Assembly (NCBI RefSeq): GCF_017948245.1
Contig: NZ_CP072865.1
Location: 2,071,501-2,135,500, forward strand
Length of the DNA: 64,000 nucleotides
From: Rhizobium sp. NLR16a
GTDB taxonomy: Bacteria; Pseudomonadota; Alphaproteobacteria; Rhizobiales; Rhizobiaceae
Direction: 5' to 3'
Position 1 is the stretch's first letter. The number at the start of each line of letters is the position of its first letter. Below the pieces are notes generated by a model that was not told the DNA's origin, did no database searches, and was given only the letters and a program-made list of their open reading frames with translations. A program made the translations under genes and the position numbers. Shown here piece after piece: positions 18,869 through 28,610 of the stretch.

Positions 18869-19564
18869 TCAATCTTCGGAGGTAGAACGGGGGGCGAGCA
18901 ACCCGAGTTCTTCGAGATCCATCTGGGTGATCGGATCTTCGTCCTCGGTCAATTCGTCGTTCATCGACGGCGACGGAATATTGAAATTCGCCGGGATACG
19001 GCCCGACAACAGGCCCGCCCCCTTCAATTCTTCGAGACCGGGCAGATCGCGCAGTTCCTCGAGGCCGAAATGGTCGAGGAAATCGCGCGTCGTACCCAAT
19101 GTCACCGGCCGGCCCGGTGTGCGCCGGCGGCCGCGAAACCGCACCCAGCCGGCTTCCATCAGCACGTCGAGCGTGCCGCGCGAGGTTTGAACGCCGCGGA
19201 TATCCTCGATCTCGGCGCGCGTCACCGGCTGGTGATAGGCGATGATTGCCAGCACTTCCAGCGCGGCGCGCGAAAGCTTCTTCACCTCGTTATCGTCACG
19301 GCGGATGACGAAGGAGAGATCGGCGGCGGTGCGGAAGGCCCAGGCGCCTTCGACCTGGACCAGATTGACGCCCCGTGGCGCATATTGCTCCTTCAGGCGC
19401 AGCATGATCGCGCGCACGTCAGCGCCCCTCGGCAGGCGCTCGGCCAGGAAAACTTCGGAAACGGGCTGCGAGGAGGCGAAGACCAGCGCCTCGGCGGTGC
19501 GCTCGGCCTCGATCTCGGCCCGCAAGTCGCGGCCTTCCCCCTCGTCGCTCCTGGGATCGATCAA
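18869..19564 (-). CDS. scpB: Segregation and condensation protein ScpB
   Basis: Kleisin partner that joins ScpA and SMC to form bacterial condensin. The 231-residue protein has tandem winged-helix domains with LSRAALEVLAIIAYHQPVTR, EIEDIRGVQT and GRRRTPGRPVTLGTTRDFLDHFGL. It begins with TTG at 19564, whose bases overlap the scpA stop TGA, pointing to coupled translation. The acidic C-terminal tail is unremarkable. Confidence 0.94.
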   Translation of the reverse strand: MIDPRSDEGEGRDLRAEIEAERTAEALVFASSQPVSEVFLAERLPRGADVRAIMLRLKEQYAPRGVNLVQVEGAWAFRTAADLSFVIRRDDNEVKKLSRAALEVLAIIAYHQPVTRAEIEDIRGVQTSRGTLDVLMEAGWVRFRGRRRTPGRPVTLGTTRDFLDHFGLEELRDLPGLEELKGAGLLSGRIPANFNIPSPSMNDELTEDEDPITQMDLEELGLLAPRSTSED

Positions 19565-20421
19565 GCCGGCCGCTCCTGTTCCACCACCTGCAGCGTAGCG
19601 TGCTTGGGACCGCGACGCATGAAAATCGGCTGAAAGGCGCCGTCCTGGCGGATTTCGAGCTTGCCCTCGCGCACCAGCTCTAGCGAGGCGGCAAAGGCGC
19701 TGGCGATCGCCGTGACGCGTTCCTCAGGCCCTGCGAGATAACGCAGCAGATAATGTTCCATCGCCGTCCAGTCGCCGACCTCGCCGATTATCTGGGTCAG
19801 CAGCTCGCGGGCATCGGTCAGCGACCAGACATTACGCCTCTCGATCGTCACCTGGGTGACGGCATGGCGCTGACGCAGCGCCGCATAGGCGGTCAGGAGA
19901 TCGTAGAGGCTTGCCGCATAAGCGGATTGCTGCCGGTCGGGAATATGCTCGGGTGCACCGCGGGCGAAGATATCGCGGCCGAGGCGGTTGCGGTTGACGA
20001 GGCCATCCGCCGCCTGACGCATGGCCTCGAGACGCTTCAGGCGGAAAGCAAGGCTTGCCGCCATTTCTTCGCCCGAGGGACCGTCATCCTTGACCTGCTG
20101 GGGAATGAGCAGCCGCGATTTGAGATAGGCAAGCCAGGCCGCCATGACGAGATAGTCGGCGGCAAGCTCGATGCGGATGCGCCGGGCGCTTTCGACGAAC
20201 TGCAGATATTGCTCGGCGAGCGCCAACACGGAAATTCGCGACAGGTCGACCTTCTGGTTGCGGGCGAGGTAGAGCAGCAGGTCGAGCGGGCCTTCGAATC
20301 CGGCGACGTCGATCACCAGCGCCGGCTCGTGGCTGGCGCGCTCGGCGCCGTTCTCCTGCCACAGCTTGTCCATCGGCGTTGCCGCCTGCGGACGTTCCGA
20401 GCCCTTGACCGTGCTGACCAC
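19561..20421 (-). CDS. scpA: Segregation and condensation protein ScpA
   Basis: The kleisin subunit of SMC-ScpAB. The 286-residue protein has the N-terminal SMC-binding signature FEGPLDLLLYLARNQKVDLS and LALAEQYLQFVE, and a C-terminal winged helix ending near EGKLEIRQDGAFQPIFMRR. The start is GTG 20421, preceded by AGGAGAGCAGG. It lies 15 nt downstream of nagZ, within a nagZ-scpA-scpB unit that is widespread in Alphaproteobacteria. Confidence 0.95.
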   Translation of the reverse strand: MVSTVKGSERPQAATPMDKLWQENGAERASHEPALVIDVAGFEGPLDLLLYLARNQKVDLSRISVLALAEQYLQFVESARRIRIELAADYLVMAAWLAYLKSRLLIPQQVKDDGPSGEEMAASLAFRLKRLEAMRQAADGLVNRNRLGRDIFARGAPEHIPDRQQSAYAASLYDLLTAYAALRQRHAVTQVTIERRNVWSLTDARELLTQIIGEVGDWTAMEHYLLRYLAGPEERVTAIASAFAASLELVREGKLEIRQDGAFQPIFMRRGPKHATLQVVEQERPA

Positions 20422-20436
20422 CCTGCTCTCCTACGA

Positions 20437-21450
20437 TCACACCGACACAAACATCGCCTCGAATTCCGCCCTCAATTCCGCCTCATCGGCACCATCCGGC
20501 GCGGCAAAGCCTGCTTCTACCGCTTTTGCGCGGGCAAGCGAAAGACCGGCGAGCGGCGGAACATTTGCCACGACCTCCCGCATCTCGTCCATATGGCCAT
20601 TGCAATGCAGCACGATATCGCATCCGCCTGCAATGATATTCGCCGCCCGTTCGCCGATCGTGCCGGAAAGCGCATTCATAGAGCTATCGTCGGAAAGCAG
20701 CAGACCGTCAAAGCCGATATGCTGACGGATGACGCCGTCGATCACCTTGCGCGAGGTCGTCGCTGGATTGTCCGGATCGATCGATGTGAAGACGAGATGG
20801 CAGGTCATTGCCATCAGCTCGTCCTTCATCGCGATGAAGGGTGGGAAATCACGGGCCTCCAGCTCATCGCGCGAGACCGTGACGACAGGCAGCTCCAGAT
20901 GTGAATCGGCAAAGCTGCGACCGTGGCCGGGCATATGTTTCATGACAGGCAGCAGGCCGCCGGCCTTCAGCCCCTCGCCAGCCACCCGTCCCATGGCGAT
21001 GACGGTTTCGGGATCGCCGCCATAGGCGCGGTCGCCGATGACGTTGCTGCTGCCTTCGACCGGCACGTCGAGAACCGGCAGGCAATCGACATTGATGCCG
21101 AGCTTCGAAAGGTCGAAGGCATGCAGGCGCGACATCAGCCAAGCGGCGCGCAGCCCGAGCGCCGGATCGCGGCGATAGACATCGCCAAGCGCCTGGCCTG
21201 CGGGATAACGCGGCAGAACCGGCGGACGGATGCGCTGGACGCGACCGCCCTCCTGATCGATCAGCACCGGCGCATGCCAGCCGACGCTGTCGCGCAGTTC
21301 GGCGACGAGATCAGTGATCTGCGCTGCTTCGGAGATATTGCGCCCGAAGAGAATGAAGCCCCAGGGCCGTTCGTCCCGGTAAAAGGCTTTTTCTTCGGAT
21401 GTGAGGGCAAGGCCGCTGCAGCCAAGGATCATCGCTTTTGATTCGGTCAT
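20437..21450 (-). CDS. nagZ: Beta-N-acetylhexosaminidase, peptidoglycan recycling
   Basis: A cytoplasmic glycoside hydrolase family 3 enzyme that removes GlcNAc from anhydromuropeptides. The 337-residue protein has GFILFGRNI, LIDQEGGRVQRIR, the catalytic loop KHMPGHGRSFADSHLELP and LLLSDDSSMNAL with the nucleophile aspartate. ATG 21450 (MTESKAMILGC) is used; the open frame extends to 21507 without support. Followed closely by scpA. Confidence 0.94.
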   Translation of the reverse strand: MTESKAMILGCSGLALTSEEKAFYRDERPWGFILFGRNISEAAQITDLVAELRDSVGWHAPVLIDQEGGRVQRIRPPVLPRYPAGQALGDVYRRDPALGLRAAWLMSRLHAFDLSKLGINVDCLPVLDVPVEGSSNVIGDRAYGGDPETVIAMGRVAGEGLKAGGLLPVMKHMPGHGRSFADSHLELPVVTVSRDELEARDFPPFIAMKDELMAMTCHLVFTSIDPDNPATTSRKVIDGVIRQHIGFDGLLLSDDSSMNALSGTIGERAANIIAGGCDIVLHCNGHMDEMREVVANVPPLAGLSLARAKAVEAGFAAPDGADEAELRAEFEAMFVSV

Positions 21451-21504
21451 GGACGAATCATAGACGGCGGCGGGCCAAATGCGAGTAACTGCGGGCGCGA
21501 TGCA

Positions 21505-21540
21505 CAAAAAAGAGCGGCGGGCCGATCCGGCTCGCCGCTC
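21505..21540 (-). terminator. Intrinsic terminator after the SPOR-domain gene
   Basis: On the minus strand GAGCGGCG and CGCCGCTC pair, with inner GCC/GGC pairs, followed by TTTTTT. It lies 20 nt beyond the stop of the SPOR gene and separates it from nagZ. Confidence 0.85.
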
Positions 21541-21559
21541 CCTATTTGATAACCCGATG

Positions 21560-24500
21560 TTACTTGGAAATCAGGCAGCTTCCGCCGGCTGCGCGATACT
21601 GTTCGCAAAGGGCTGCTGCCTCATCCTTCGAGCCGACCGGGATGCGGACACGGTAGAAAGTGCCCTTGCCGGCGATATCGGCCCTGCGGATCTCATGGGC
21701 GCGGCCAGCAAGCACGCCGGCGAATTTCTTCGACAGGTTTGCGTAAGATTTATTGGCCTCGTCTTCCGACGGCAGCGAAGCGATCTGGAGGCCGTAGCCG
21801 CCGGCGGAACCGGCTTGCTGCGGCTGGGCGGCGGCCGGCGTTGCCGAGGCGACCTGCGTCGGCTTCGGCTGCTGCGCGGGGGTGCGGACATTGCCCTTAT
21901 CGGTAACCGTGCCAACGACGTTGACAGGCTGATCGGCCGGACGGGCGATCGGAACCGGGGCCGTATCGGCGATCGTTGCCGTCTTGACCGGCCGTACCGG
22001 CGCATCGACCGGTGCGGGATTTGCCGCCTGCTCATCGGCAGTTGCGGCAGGCGACGGCTGCGTCGGCGCGGTTTGAACTGGTGCTGCAGAACGCGCATCG
22101 ACGGAAGCAATCTCGGCGCTTGCCGGGAAGCTCGCAGCCGTTCCGGCCACCGGCGGTGCGATCGGGGCCGATGGCGCAGACGGGGCGGACTGCGCCGTTA
22201 CTGGCGGCTGGCCAGACGGCATCGGCTGAGCAGGCGCGGCCGGCTGGTCGACCGGCGCGGACTCCTCGCGGGCGACCAGCGTGCCGTCAGGCTTGACGAT
22301 CATCGTGCGGACCTTGCGCGGCGAAACGGATGGCGTCTTGTCGGCGTCGCTGGCGGAAGCGTCGTCGGCGTTGGCGTGGTTCGGCAACAGACGCGGATCC
22401 TCCGTCTCACCAACCGCGGTCGGCGTGACCCGATCGTCAGCGCCGGCGTTCTCGTCATCCTCCGGCAATGCCTCCGGCGTCAAGGTGCGCTGGACAACAT
22501 CGACCGGGGCCTCGTCCGAGGAGACGAGCGCCTTCTGCTTCGGCTCCTCGGCAGAACCCGCAACGCGGTCGTAGACGGCCTTATCCTGGTTCGGAACCGT
22601 CTTGCCACCGGGATTTTCCGGAACGACCTTGATGGGCTCCTTGTCGGCCGTGATCACACGCGGCTCGCCGGACGCGACAATGCCGAGCCCTTCGCCGTTC
22701 CAGACGGAGGAATAGACGCCATAACCGACGCCAGCGAAGACCACCAGCATGACGGCGCCGGCCAGCAGCCGGCGCATCGACCGAGCGCGGCTGAAATCAG
22801 CGGCCTGGCTTGCCGACTCGATGTGGACCTCGGAGGTTTCCCGGCGCTCGACCGGCTCGCGCACGCTGCGGCGGAAATCTTCCTCCAGCGCCCGTTCGAA
22901 ATCGTCGAGACCGTCGGCAATGGTCGGCTTGACCGGCGTTGCCGCAGCGGCAGCCATATTACGGGCGGACGCCGCCGTTTCGCGCGGTTTGGCCGGCTCG
23001 AAAAAGCTCGCGATCTCTGCATCGAGATCGAAATCGAAATCCGCGGTTTTCGCGACCGGAGCGGGCTGCTCGACCGGCGGCAGCGTCGGCACATGCATAT
23101 CGTCCACCGTCTCGGGACGATCCTCCGGATCGGAGATCATCGCCGGATCGAAGGGCAGATCTTCGGTCGATTCAGCGGCGGACGCCTCTCCGGCAGGTGC
23201 CCAGTTGAAAACCGGAGCCGGAGCTGGGACCGGCTGCTCGGAAACCAGGGCCGACGCGGGCTGCGCCGGGACAGCGGCCTGCGGGTACTCAGGCGTTGCC
23301 TGCTCCGGCGCGGCGGGCGCCGGCTGTGCCTTTGGCTGCGGCGCAGGCTCGGCTGCTTCGGAAAAATCGAGATCGGCAAGTTCCAGCTCGATACCGGCGA
23401 GGTCCAGTTCGAAATCGTGGCCCGCGAAGGGATCATCGGCTTCCGGCGCGGGCTGCGGCGCCGGTGAATAGGCCGTTGAGACAGGTTGAGACGCGACAGG
23501 TCTTGCGGCTTCGCCAGCATAGGCAGGCGCCATTTCGATCGGAGCTGAGAGGACCGGTAGGGGCGCGATCGCCTCGGGCTGAACCGGTGCGGCAGCGACC
23601 GGGTCGACTTCGACGGGAGCGGGCTCCGGCGAAGCCGGCGCCAGATTAGCGCGCTGCAATACCGGGCGGGGCACGGGATAGCGCGAGACGTCGGCCAGCA
23701 GGTCGTCGACATCGAAGGTGCCGGCGATATGCGGAACTTCCTGTCCGACCTCAGTCAGCGCGGCATCGGCCTGGATCTCGCCCTCGATGGCGGCCGCGAG
23801 ATCGAAACCAGCATCGGAGCCGAACTCTTCCAGATCATCCTCGACTTCAACGAATTCCTCGGCTCCAGCAGTTTCTTGCGACGCAATTGCCTCATCGTGG
23901 CGATCGAGCTCAGCGGGAAAGCCGAACGACGGCGCCGCGGATTCGAACTCCTCCAGAGGTTCGACAGCGGCGGCGGGCGCCGGCTGCTCGATCACGGGCT
24001 CCGGCTCCGCCGAGGCAAGATCGGCAACGACTGCTTCAGCCACCGGTTCAGCGACTGGTTCAGCCGCAGGCGCAGCAACTGCTTCGGCGGCCGGCTCAAC
24101 CGCTGCCACCGGCTCCTCACGTTTGGGGGCGTGGAAATTGGCGAGCGGCAACCTGATGCTGGCGGCCGACCATTGCGGGGTTTTGGCGGGCTGCGCCAGC
24201 GAAGAGATCGGCGCCGCACCGATCGACAGTTCGAGTTCCTCGATCAGGTCGCGGGCGCCGCCGAAAGCGGTATGGACCGACACCTCGGAAACAGGATCTG
24301 CGGACAGCTGCGGCTGACCGGCCGCCGGGTCGGCAGCGGCTACGTCCCAGTTTCTTGCCGGAGGTCGGGCAGCTTCTTCTGCGGCGACGGGACCAACGGA
24401 GACGGGCTCCGGAACATCCACGCTTACGGCAGCGGGAGAAGCATCGAGAACGGGCTCGACATAGTCTTCGGAAGTGATGCCATCGGAGATCGGCTCGGCC

Positions 24501-24727
24501 GGCCGATCGAGTTCGGCCAGCGGACGTGGTGAATCGTATCGATCGAATTCTCGCCCGAGCTCATCCTCCAGATCGAAGGCAGGTTCGCGCCGGGCGGCGT
24601 CGCTTACGGTATTCGCTGCAACACGCGGCTCGAAACCGACAATCCGGGCAAGTTCAGCCAACGGATCGTCGTCCGCAAACAGATCGTCTTTTCCGCGCGT
24701 ATCATACGCAAATTGTTTCTCAGCCAT
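21560..24727 (-). CDS. Large SPOR-domain envelope protein
   Basis: About 1055 residues from ATG 24727 (MAEKQFAYDTRGKDDLF). A long cytoplasmic part, rich in Ala, Pro and Glu and poorly ordered, runs to about residue 640. A single membrane helix follows (LLAGAVMLVVFAGVGYGVYS), then a Pro/Ala-rich periplasmic linker and a C-terminal SPOR domain (GYGLQIASLPSEDEANKSYANL to AALCEQYRAAGGSCLI). SPOR domains bind denuded peptidoglycan at division sites. It lies between argS and nagZ. The domain and topology are clear; the specific role is not known, and the acidic cytoplasmic half is unusually long. Confidence 0.88.
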   Translation of the reverse strand: MAEKQFAYDTRGKDDLFADDDPLAELARIVGFEPRVAANTVSDAARREPAFDLEDELGREFDRYDSPRPLAELDRPAEPISDGITSEDYVEPVLDASPAAVSVDVPEPVSVGPVAAEEAARPPARNWDVAAADPAAGQPQLSADPVSEVSVHTAFGGARDLIEELELSIGAAPISSLAQPAKTPQWSAASIRLPLANFHAPKREEPVAAVEPAAEAVAAPAAEPVAEPVAEAVVADLASAEPEPVIEQPAPAAAVEPLEEFESAAPSFGFPAELDRHDEAIASQETAGAEEFVEVEDDLEEFGSDAGFDLAAAIEGEIQADAALTEVGQEVPHIAGTFDVDDLLADVSRYPVPRPVLQRANLAPASPEPAPVEVDPVAAAPVQPEAIAPLPVLSAPIEMAPAYAGEAARPVASQPVSTAYSPAPQPAPEADDPFAGHDFELDLAGIELELADLDFSEAAEPAPQPKAQPAPAAPEQATPEYPQAAVPAQPASALVSEQPVPAPAPVFNWAPAGEASAAESTEDLPFDPAMISDPEDRPETVDDMHVPTLPPVEQPAPVAKTADFDFDLDAEIASFFEPAKPRETAASARNMAAAAATPVKPTIADGLDDFERALEEDFRRSVREPVERRETSEVHIESASQAADFSRARSMRRLLAGAVMLVVFAGVGYGVYSSVWNGEGLGIVASGEPRVITADKEPIKVVPENPGGKTVPNQDKAVYDRVAGSAEEPKQKALVSSDEAPVDVVQRTLTPEALPEDDENAGADDRVTPTAVGETEDPRLLPNHANADDASASDADKTPSVSPRKVRTMIVKPDGTLVAREESAPVDQPAAPAQPMPSGQPPVTAQSAPSAPSAPIAPPVAGTAASFPASAEIASVDARSAAPVQTAPTQPSPAATADEQAANPAPVDAPVRPVKTATIADTAPVPIARPADQPVNVVGTVTDKGNVRTPAQQPKPTQVASATPAAAQPQQAGSAGGYGLQIASLPSEDEANKSYANLSKKFAGVLAGRAHEIRRADIAGKGTFYRVRIPVGSKDEAAALCEQYRAAGGSCLISK

Positions 24728-24788
24728 GCCTATCCCACTCGCAAACGCCAACGCTCAAATGCCAGCGCATTGTGGGTAAATGGTGACG

Positions 24789-26546
24789 TTATCGCATTTC
24801 GTCGGGTGCGGCAGTGCCTGTAATAGCAAGTCCCGACTTTAAAACCGACGCGACGGCGTACACCAGCCCAAGTCTGGCAATACTTGATTCTCGGTTTTTA
24901 TCATTAACAAATCGTAATTCCGGCTGATCTTTACCTTTATTCCAGTGCGCGTGGAACGCACTGGCGAGATCGTAGAGGTAAAATGCAATGCGATGCGGCT
25001 CCTGCGACTGGGCGGCCGCCTCGACGATACGCGGGAATTCGGCAAGCTTGGCGACGAGCTGCAATTCGGCCGGATCGCCAACGCCAGCAACGGCTTTCGC
25101 AAGATCCTCGGGCGAAGCATCGAGGCCGGGAAAAGCCTCTCTTGCCTGCCGGAAGACCGACATGCAGCGGGCATGCGCATACTGCACGTAAAAAACAGGA
25201 TTATCCTTCGACTGCTCCGTCACCTTGGCGAAATCGAAGTCGAGCGGCTCGGAATTCTTGCGATAAAGCATCATGAACCGGACCGAATCACGGCCGACTT
25301 CCTCGACGACGTCCCGAAGCGTGACGAAATCGCCCGAACGTTTCGACATCTTCACCGGCTCGCCATTGCGATAGAGCTTGACGAGCTGGCAGAGCAGCAC
25401 CGTCAGCTTCGCCTTGCCCTCCGAAACGGCGCGTGCAACCGCTTCCAGGCGCTTGACGTAGCCGCCATGGTCGGCGCCAAGCACATAGATCATCTCGTCG
25501 AAACCACGATCGAACTTGTTCTTGAAGTAGGCGACGTCGGCGGCGAAATAGGTGTAGGCGCCGTCCGACTTGATCAGCGGCCGGTCCATGTCGTCGCCCA
25601 CCTCGGTCGAGCGGAACAGTGTCTGCTCGCGATCTTCCCAGTCTTCCGGAAGCTGGCCCTTCGGCGGCGGCAGCGTGCCCTTGTAGACGTAACCCTTGAA
25701 GGTCAGGTCGTTGATCGCCGTGCGGATCGCCGCCGCTCCATTGGCATGCAGGGTCCGCTCGGAAAAGAAGATGTCGTGATGGACGTTCAGCGCCGCCAGA
25801 TCTTCGCGGATCATGACCATCATCGCGTCTATGGTGCGATCCTTGACGATCGGCATCCACTGCTCCTCCGGCATATTGTGCAACCGGACGCCGTAATCGG
25901 CGGCAAGCGACTGGCCGACGGGCACGAGATAGTCACCCGGATAGAGACCCGACGGGATTTCGCCGATCCGTTCACCCAGCGCTTCGCGATAACGCAGAAA
26001 GACCGACCGGGCGAGCACGTCGATCTGCGAGCCGGCGTCGTTGATATAATATTCCTTCTCGACGCCGTAACCGGCAAAGGCGAGCAGGTTGGCGAGCGCA
26101 TCGCCGACCACGGCGCCGCGGCAATGCCCGACATGCATCGGGCCGGTCGGATTGGCCGAGACATATTCGACGTTGACCTTGCGACCTTGGCCTAGGGTCG
26201 AGCGGCCATAGTCGGTGCCGGCGCCGATCATCGAGGCGAGCAGCCGTTGCCAATAGCGGACGGCGAGACGGATGTTGATGAAACCCGGACCTGCGACCGA
26301 GACATCGGCGACGTCGGCATCCTCCTTGAGCTTGGCGATTATGACGTCCGCAAGGGCGCGAGGATTGGTGCCGAGCGGCTTTGCCAGCACCATCGCGGCA
26401 TTGGTCGCAACATCGCCATGACTCGCATCGCGCGGCGGTTCGACTGTGATGCGGCCGAAATCGAGCTCAGATCGCTTTTCCCTGACCAGATCAATCTGTT
26501 CAAGGGCGGTTTTGATCCTGGCTTCGAAGTCGGTAAAAAGGTTCAT
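24789..26546 (-). CDS. argS: Arginyl-tRNA synthetase
   Basis: A 585-residue class I synthetase. The HIGH-type motif appears as HVGHCRG after SANPTGPM, and the KMSKS-type motif as [12 protein letters not shown]. The N-terminal additional domain and the C-terminal DALR anticodon-binding domain ([19 protein letters not shown], then [17 protein letters not shown]) are both present. It lies 62 nt upstream of the SPOR gene and 63 nt downstream of dgt. Confidence 0.97.
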   Translation of the reverse strand: MNLFTDFEARIKTALEQIDLVREKRSELDFGRITVEPPRDASHGDVATNAAMVLAKPLGTNPRALADVIIAKLKEDADVADVSVAGPGFINIRLAVRYWQRLLASMIGAGTDYGRSTLGQGRKVNVEYVSANPTGPMHVGHCRGAVVGDALANLLAFAGYGVEKEYYINDAGSQIDVLARSVFLRYREALGERIGEIPSGLYPGDYLVPVGQSLAADYGVRLHNMPEEQWMPIVKDRTIDAMMVMIREDLAALNVHHDIFFSERTLHANGAAAIRTAINDLTFKGYVYKGTLPPPKGQLPEDWEDREQTLFRSTEVGDDMDRPLIKSDGAYTYFAADVAYFKNKFDRGFDEMIYVLGADHGGYVKRLEAVARAVSEGKAKLTVLLCQLVKLYRNGEPVKMSKRSGDFVTLRDVVEEVGRDSVRFMMLYRKNSEPLDFDFAKVTEQSKDNPVFYVQYAHARCMSVFRQAREAFPGLDASPEDLAKAVAGVGDPAELQLVAKLAEFPRIVEAAAQSQEPHRIAFYLYDLASAFHAHWNKGKDQPELRFVNDKNRESSIARLGLVYAVASVLKSGLAITGTAAPDEMR

Positions 26547-26609
26547 CGCACTCTTCCATGCATAGGCTGTGCCAAAGGCGCAAATCGGCCTTCGGCGGGC
26601 GACCGCTGC

Positions 26610-27827
26610 CTATCGCAAATCCGGAGTGTGGTCAAACAATCGCCTGTGGGCACTGATCGCATAGGTGTCGGTCATGCCGGCGAGGTAGTCGCCGACATGG
26701 CGAGCCTTCGGCGCATCGGCGAGCCCGGCGATATGATCGACCCAGTAATGGCTCTGCATCTCCTTGGGACTGGCCATGTAGGCGGCAAAGAGATCCGTGA
26801 CGATCTGGGCAGCACCGGCACGGATCCGCATGATATCGGGATTGCGGTAGATGCGCTTGAAGAGCATCGCCTTGATCTGCCTGTCGGTTTCGGCCATCTC
26901 TTCGGAAAAGGTGGCGATAACCCGGTCGGCGCCGCGGATGTCGGCTGCACTCTCAGGACGAAGAAGTGAAAGGCGCTCCTGCGCGACGCCGATAACGTCC
27001 TCGACCATGCGGGTGATCTGGCGGCGCATGATCTCGTGGGTGAAACGGCTCGGTTCCAGATGCGGATAGCGCCCCCTCACCTCGGCCATCAACTCGGCGA
27101 GAAAGGGAATTTCCTCCAGCATGTCGAAACTCAGATAGCCGGAGCGCAGGCCGTCGTCGATATCATGGGTGTTATAGGCGATGTCGTCGGCGATCGCCGC
27201 AACCTGGGCCTCGAGGCTGGCATAGGTGCCCAGTTCGAGATCGTGCAGTTCGCAATAATCGAGGATCGGCTGCGGAACCGGGCCGTGCGTGCCCACACCA
27301 TCTGGCGTCAGCATTGGACCATTATGCTTGACGAGACCTTCGAGACTTTCCCATGTCAGATTGATGCCGTCGAATTCGGCATACCGCCGCTCGAGCTTGG
27401 TCACGATGCGCAGCGATTGGGCATTGTGGTCAAAGCCACCATAGAGCAGCAGTACCTCGTGCAGCGCGTCCTCGCCGGTATGGCCGAACGGCGTGTGGCC
27501 GAAATCGTGCACCAGCGCCACGCCCTCGGACAGATCCTCGTCGAGTTTCAGGGCGCGGGCAAGCGCACGGGCAATCTGCGCCACCTCGATCGTATGCGTC
27601 AGCCGGGTGCGGTAGTGATCGCCGTCCTGGGCGATGAAGACCTGGGTCTTGTGCTTCAGCCGGCGGAAGGCGGTGGTATGGACTATGCGGTCGCGGTCGC
27701 GTTGGAAATCGGAGCGAGTCGGGCTGCTGTCTTCCGGATAGAGACGCCCACGCGTCGTCCACGGGTCTGCCGCATAGACCGCCCTTTCGCTGCCGCCGAA
27801 ACCCAAAGCTCGCCTGTCAATCGTCAT
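26610..27827 (-). CDS. dgt: Deoxyguanosinetriphosphate triphosphohydrolase-like protein
   Basis: An HD-domain dNTPase of 405 residues that removes triphosphate from dNTPs. The metal-binding HD residues are visible in [17 protein letters not shown] and in [15 protein letters not shown], with [17 protein letters not shown] further on. Length matches the type 2 Dgt subfamily. It is the 5'-most gene of the dgt-argS-SPOR-nagZ-scpAB run, divergent from erpA. Confidence 0.93.
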   Translation of the reverse strand: MTIDRRALGFGGSERAVYAADPWTTRGRLYPEDSSPTRSDFQRDRDRIVHTTAFRRLKHKTQVFIAQDGDHYRTRLTHTIEVAQIARALARALKLDEDLSEGVALVHDFGHTPFGHTGEDALHEVLLLYGGFDHNAQSLRIVTKLERRYAEFDGINLTWESLEGLVKHNGPMLTPDGVGTHGPVPQPILDYCELHDLELGTYASLEAQVAAIADDIAYNTHDIDDGLRSGYLSFDMLEEIPFLAELMAEVRGRYPHLEPSRFTHEIMRRQITRMVEDVIGVAQERLSLLRPESAADIRGADRVIATFSEEMAETDRQIKAMLFKRIYRNPDIMRIRAGAAQIVTDLFAAYMASPKEMQSHYWVDHIAGLADAPKARHVGDYLAGMTDTYAISAHRRLFDHTPDLR

Positions 27828-28049
27828 TCTTCACCGTCATTCTGCCTGTTGCCGCATCTGCCCATTGACGCCGCTTTGCCCTCTTCATACCTATAGCCCG
27901 AGGAAACGGCAAAGAGGCGCTCTCCCGACCGCTTCGGCGCGTCATGGTCTTTTTGCGAAGATCATGCTAAGTTCCTTTGATATCAGGCATTTGAACATTT
28001 GAGTGCCGAAACCCATTCTCTCCGGATCTTGACCCCGGCAGGAGGAAAT

Positions 28050-28382
28050 ATGACGGATACGAGTGTAACTCTTTCGGATGCCGCGGCAAAGCGTATCGCC
28101 GCCATCATCAGTGCGGAGGCCGGCAAGAGCGCGCTGCGCGTTTCCGTTGAAGGCGGCGGCTGTTCGGGCTTTTCCTACAAGTTTGACCTTGCCGACAGCG
28201 CTGAGGATGACGACATCGTCGTCGAAAAAGACGACGCGAAGGTGCTGATCGACAGCCTGTCGCTCGTCTATATGGCAGGTTCCGAGATCGACTTTGTCGA
28301 CAATCTGCTTGGCCAATCCTTCCAGATCAAGAACCCGAACGCGGTGGCAAGTTGCGGCTGCGGCACCAGCTTCTCGATCTGA
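28050..28382 (+). CDS. erpA: Iron-sulfur cluster insertion protein, A-type carrier
   Basis: A 110-residue A-type carrier that passes iron-sulfur clusters to target enzymes. The three cluster cysteines are present: GGGCSGFSYKF and the C-terminal CGCGTSF. ATG 28050 is preceded by GGAGGAAAT. It is monocistronic and divergent from dgt. Members in rhizobia are also annotated as IscA/SufA-like; ErpA is favoured by the isolated location, not by a tested function. Confidence 0.9.
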   Translation: MTDTSVTLSDAAAKRIAAIISAEAGKSALRVSVEGGGCSGFSYKFDLADSAEDDDIVVEKDDAKVLIDSLSLVYMAGSEIDFVDNLLGQSFQIKNPNAVASCGCGTSFSI

Positions 28383-28485
28383 ATATCCGAGCGCAGAACG
28401 TTGTCCCCAACGACGGTCGGAGGAATTGCTTCCGGCCGGTTTATTGGCTTGTCCAGCGGCGAAAGACCGCGATAAAAGGAGCGCA

Positions 28486-28595
28486 CTAAAGCGCGTCGCG
28501 ATCTTTCAGACTCGCTTGCCACGCTTTAGGTCTTTGATTTTCCGCATGTCGTGAATCGCAAAAACGGCCGCACACTTTTGCGCGACATGCCCTAG
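28486..28595. repeat. RIME1-type intergenic palindromic mosaic element
   Basis: The stretch CTAAAGCGCGTCGCGATC through GCGCGACATGCCCTAG has the two-palindrome layout of the Rhizobium-specific intergenic mosaic element: CTAAAGCGCG pairs with a CACGCTTTAG arm, and GCATGTCG pairs with GCGACATGC around an interrupted CGCAAAA/TTTTGCG stem. It fills the gap between erpA and xthA and ends about 15 nt before the xthA start. Assignment rests on the remembered element. Confidence 0.72.
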
Positions 28596-28610
28596 CGAAC
28601 GGGACAGAGC

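Noticed and set aside
21479..23467. Plus-strand 662-codon Arg/Gly-rich frame
   Set aside because: Antisense to the SPOR gene, whose SPOR domain and membrane helix are clear.
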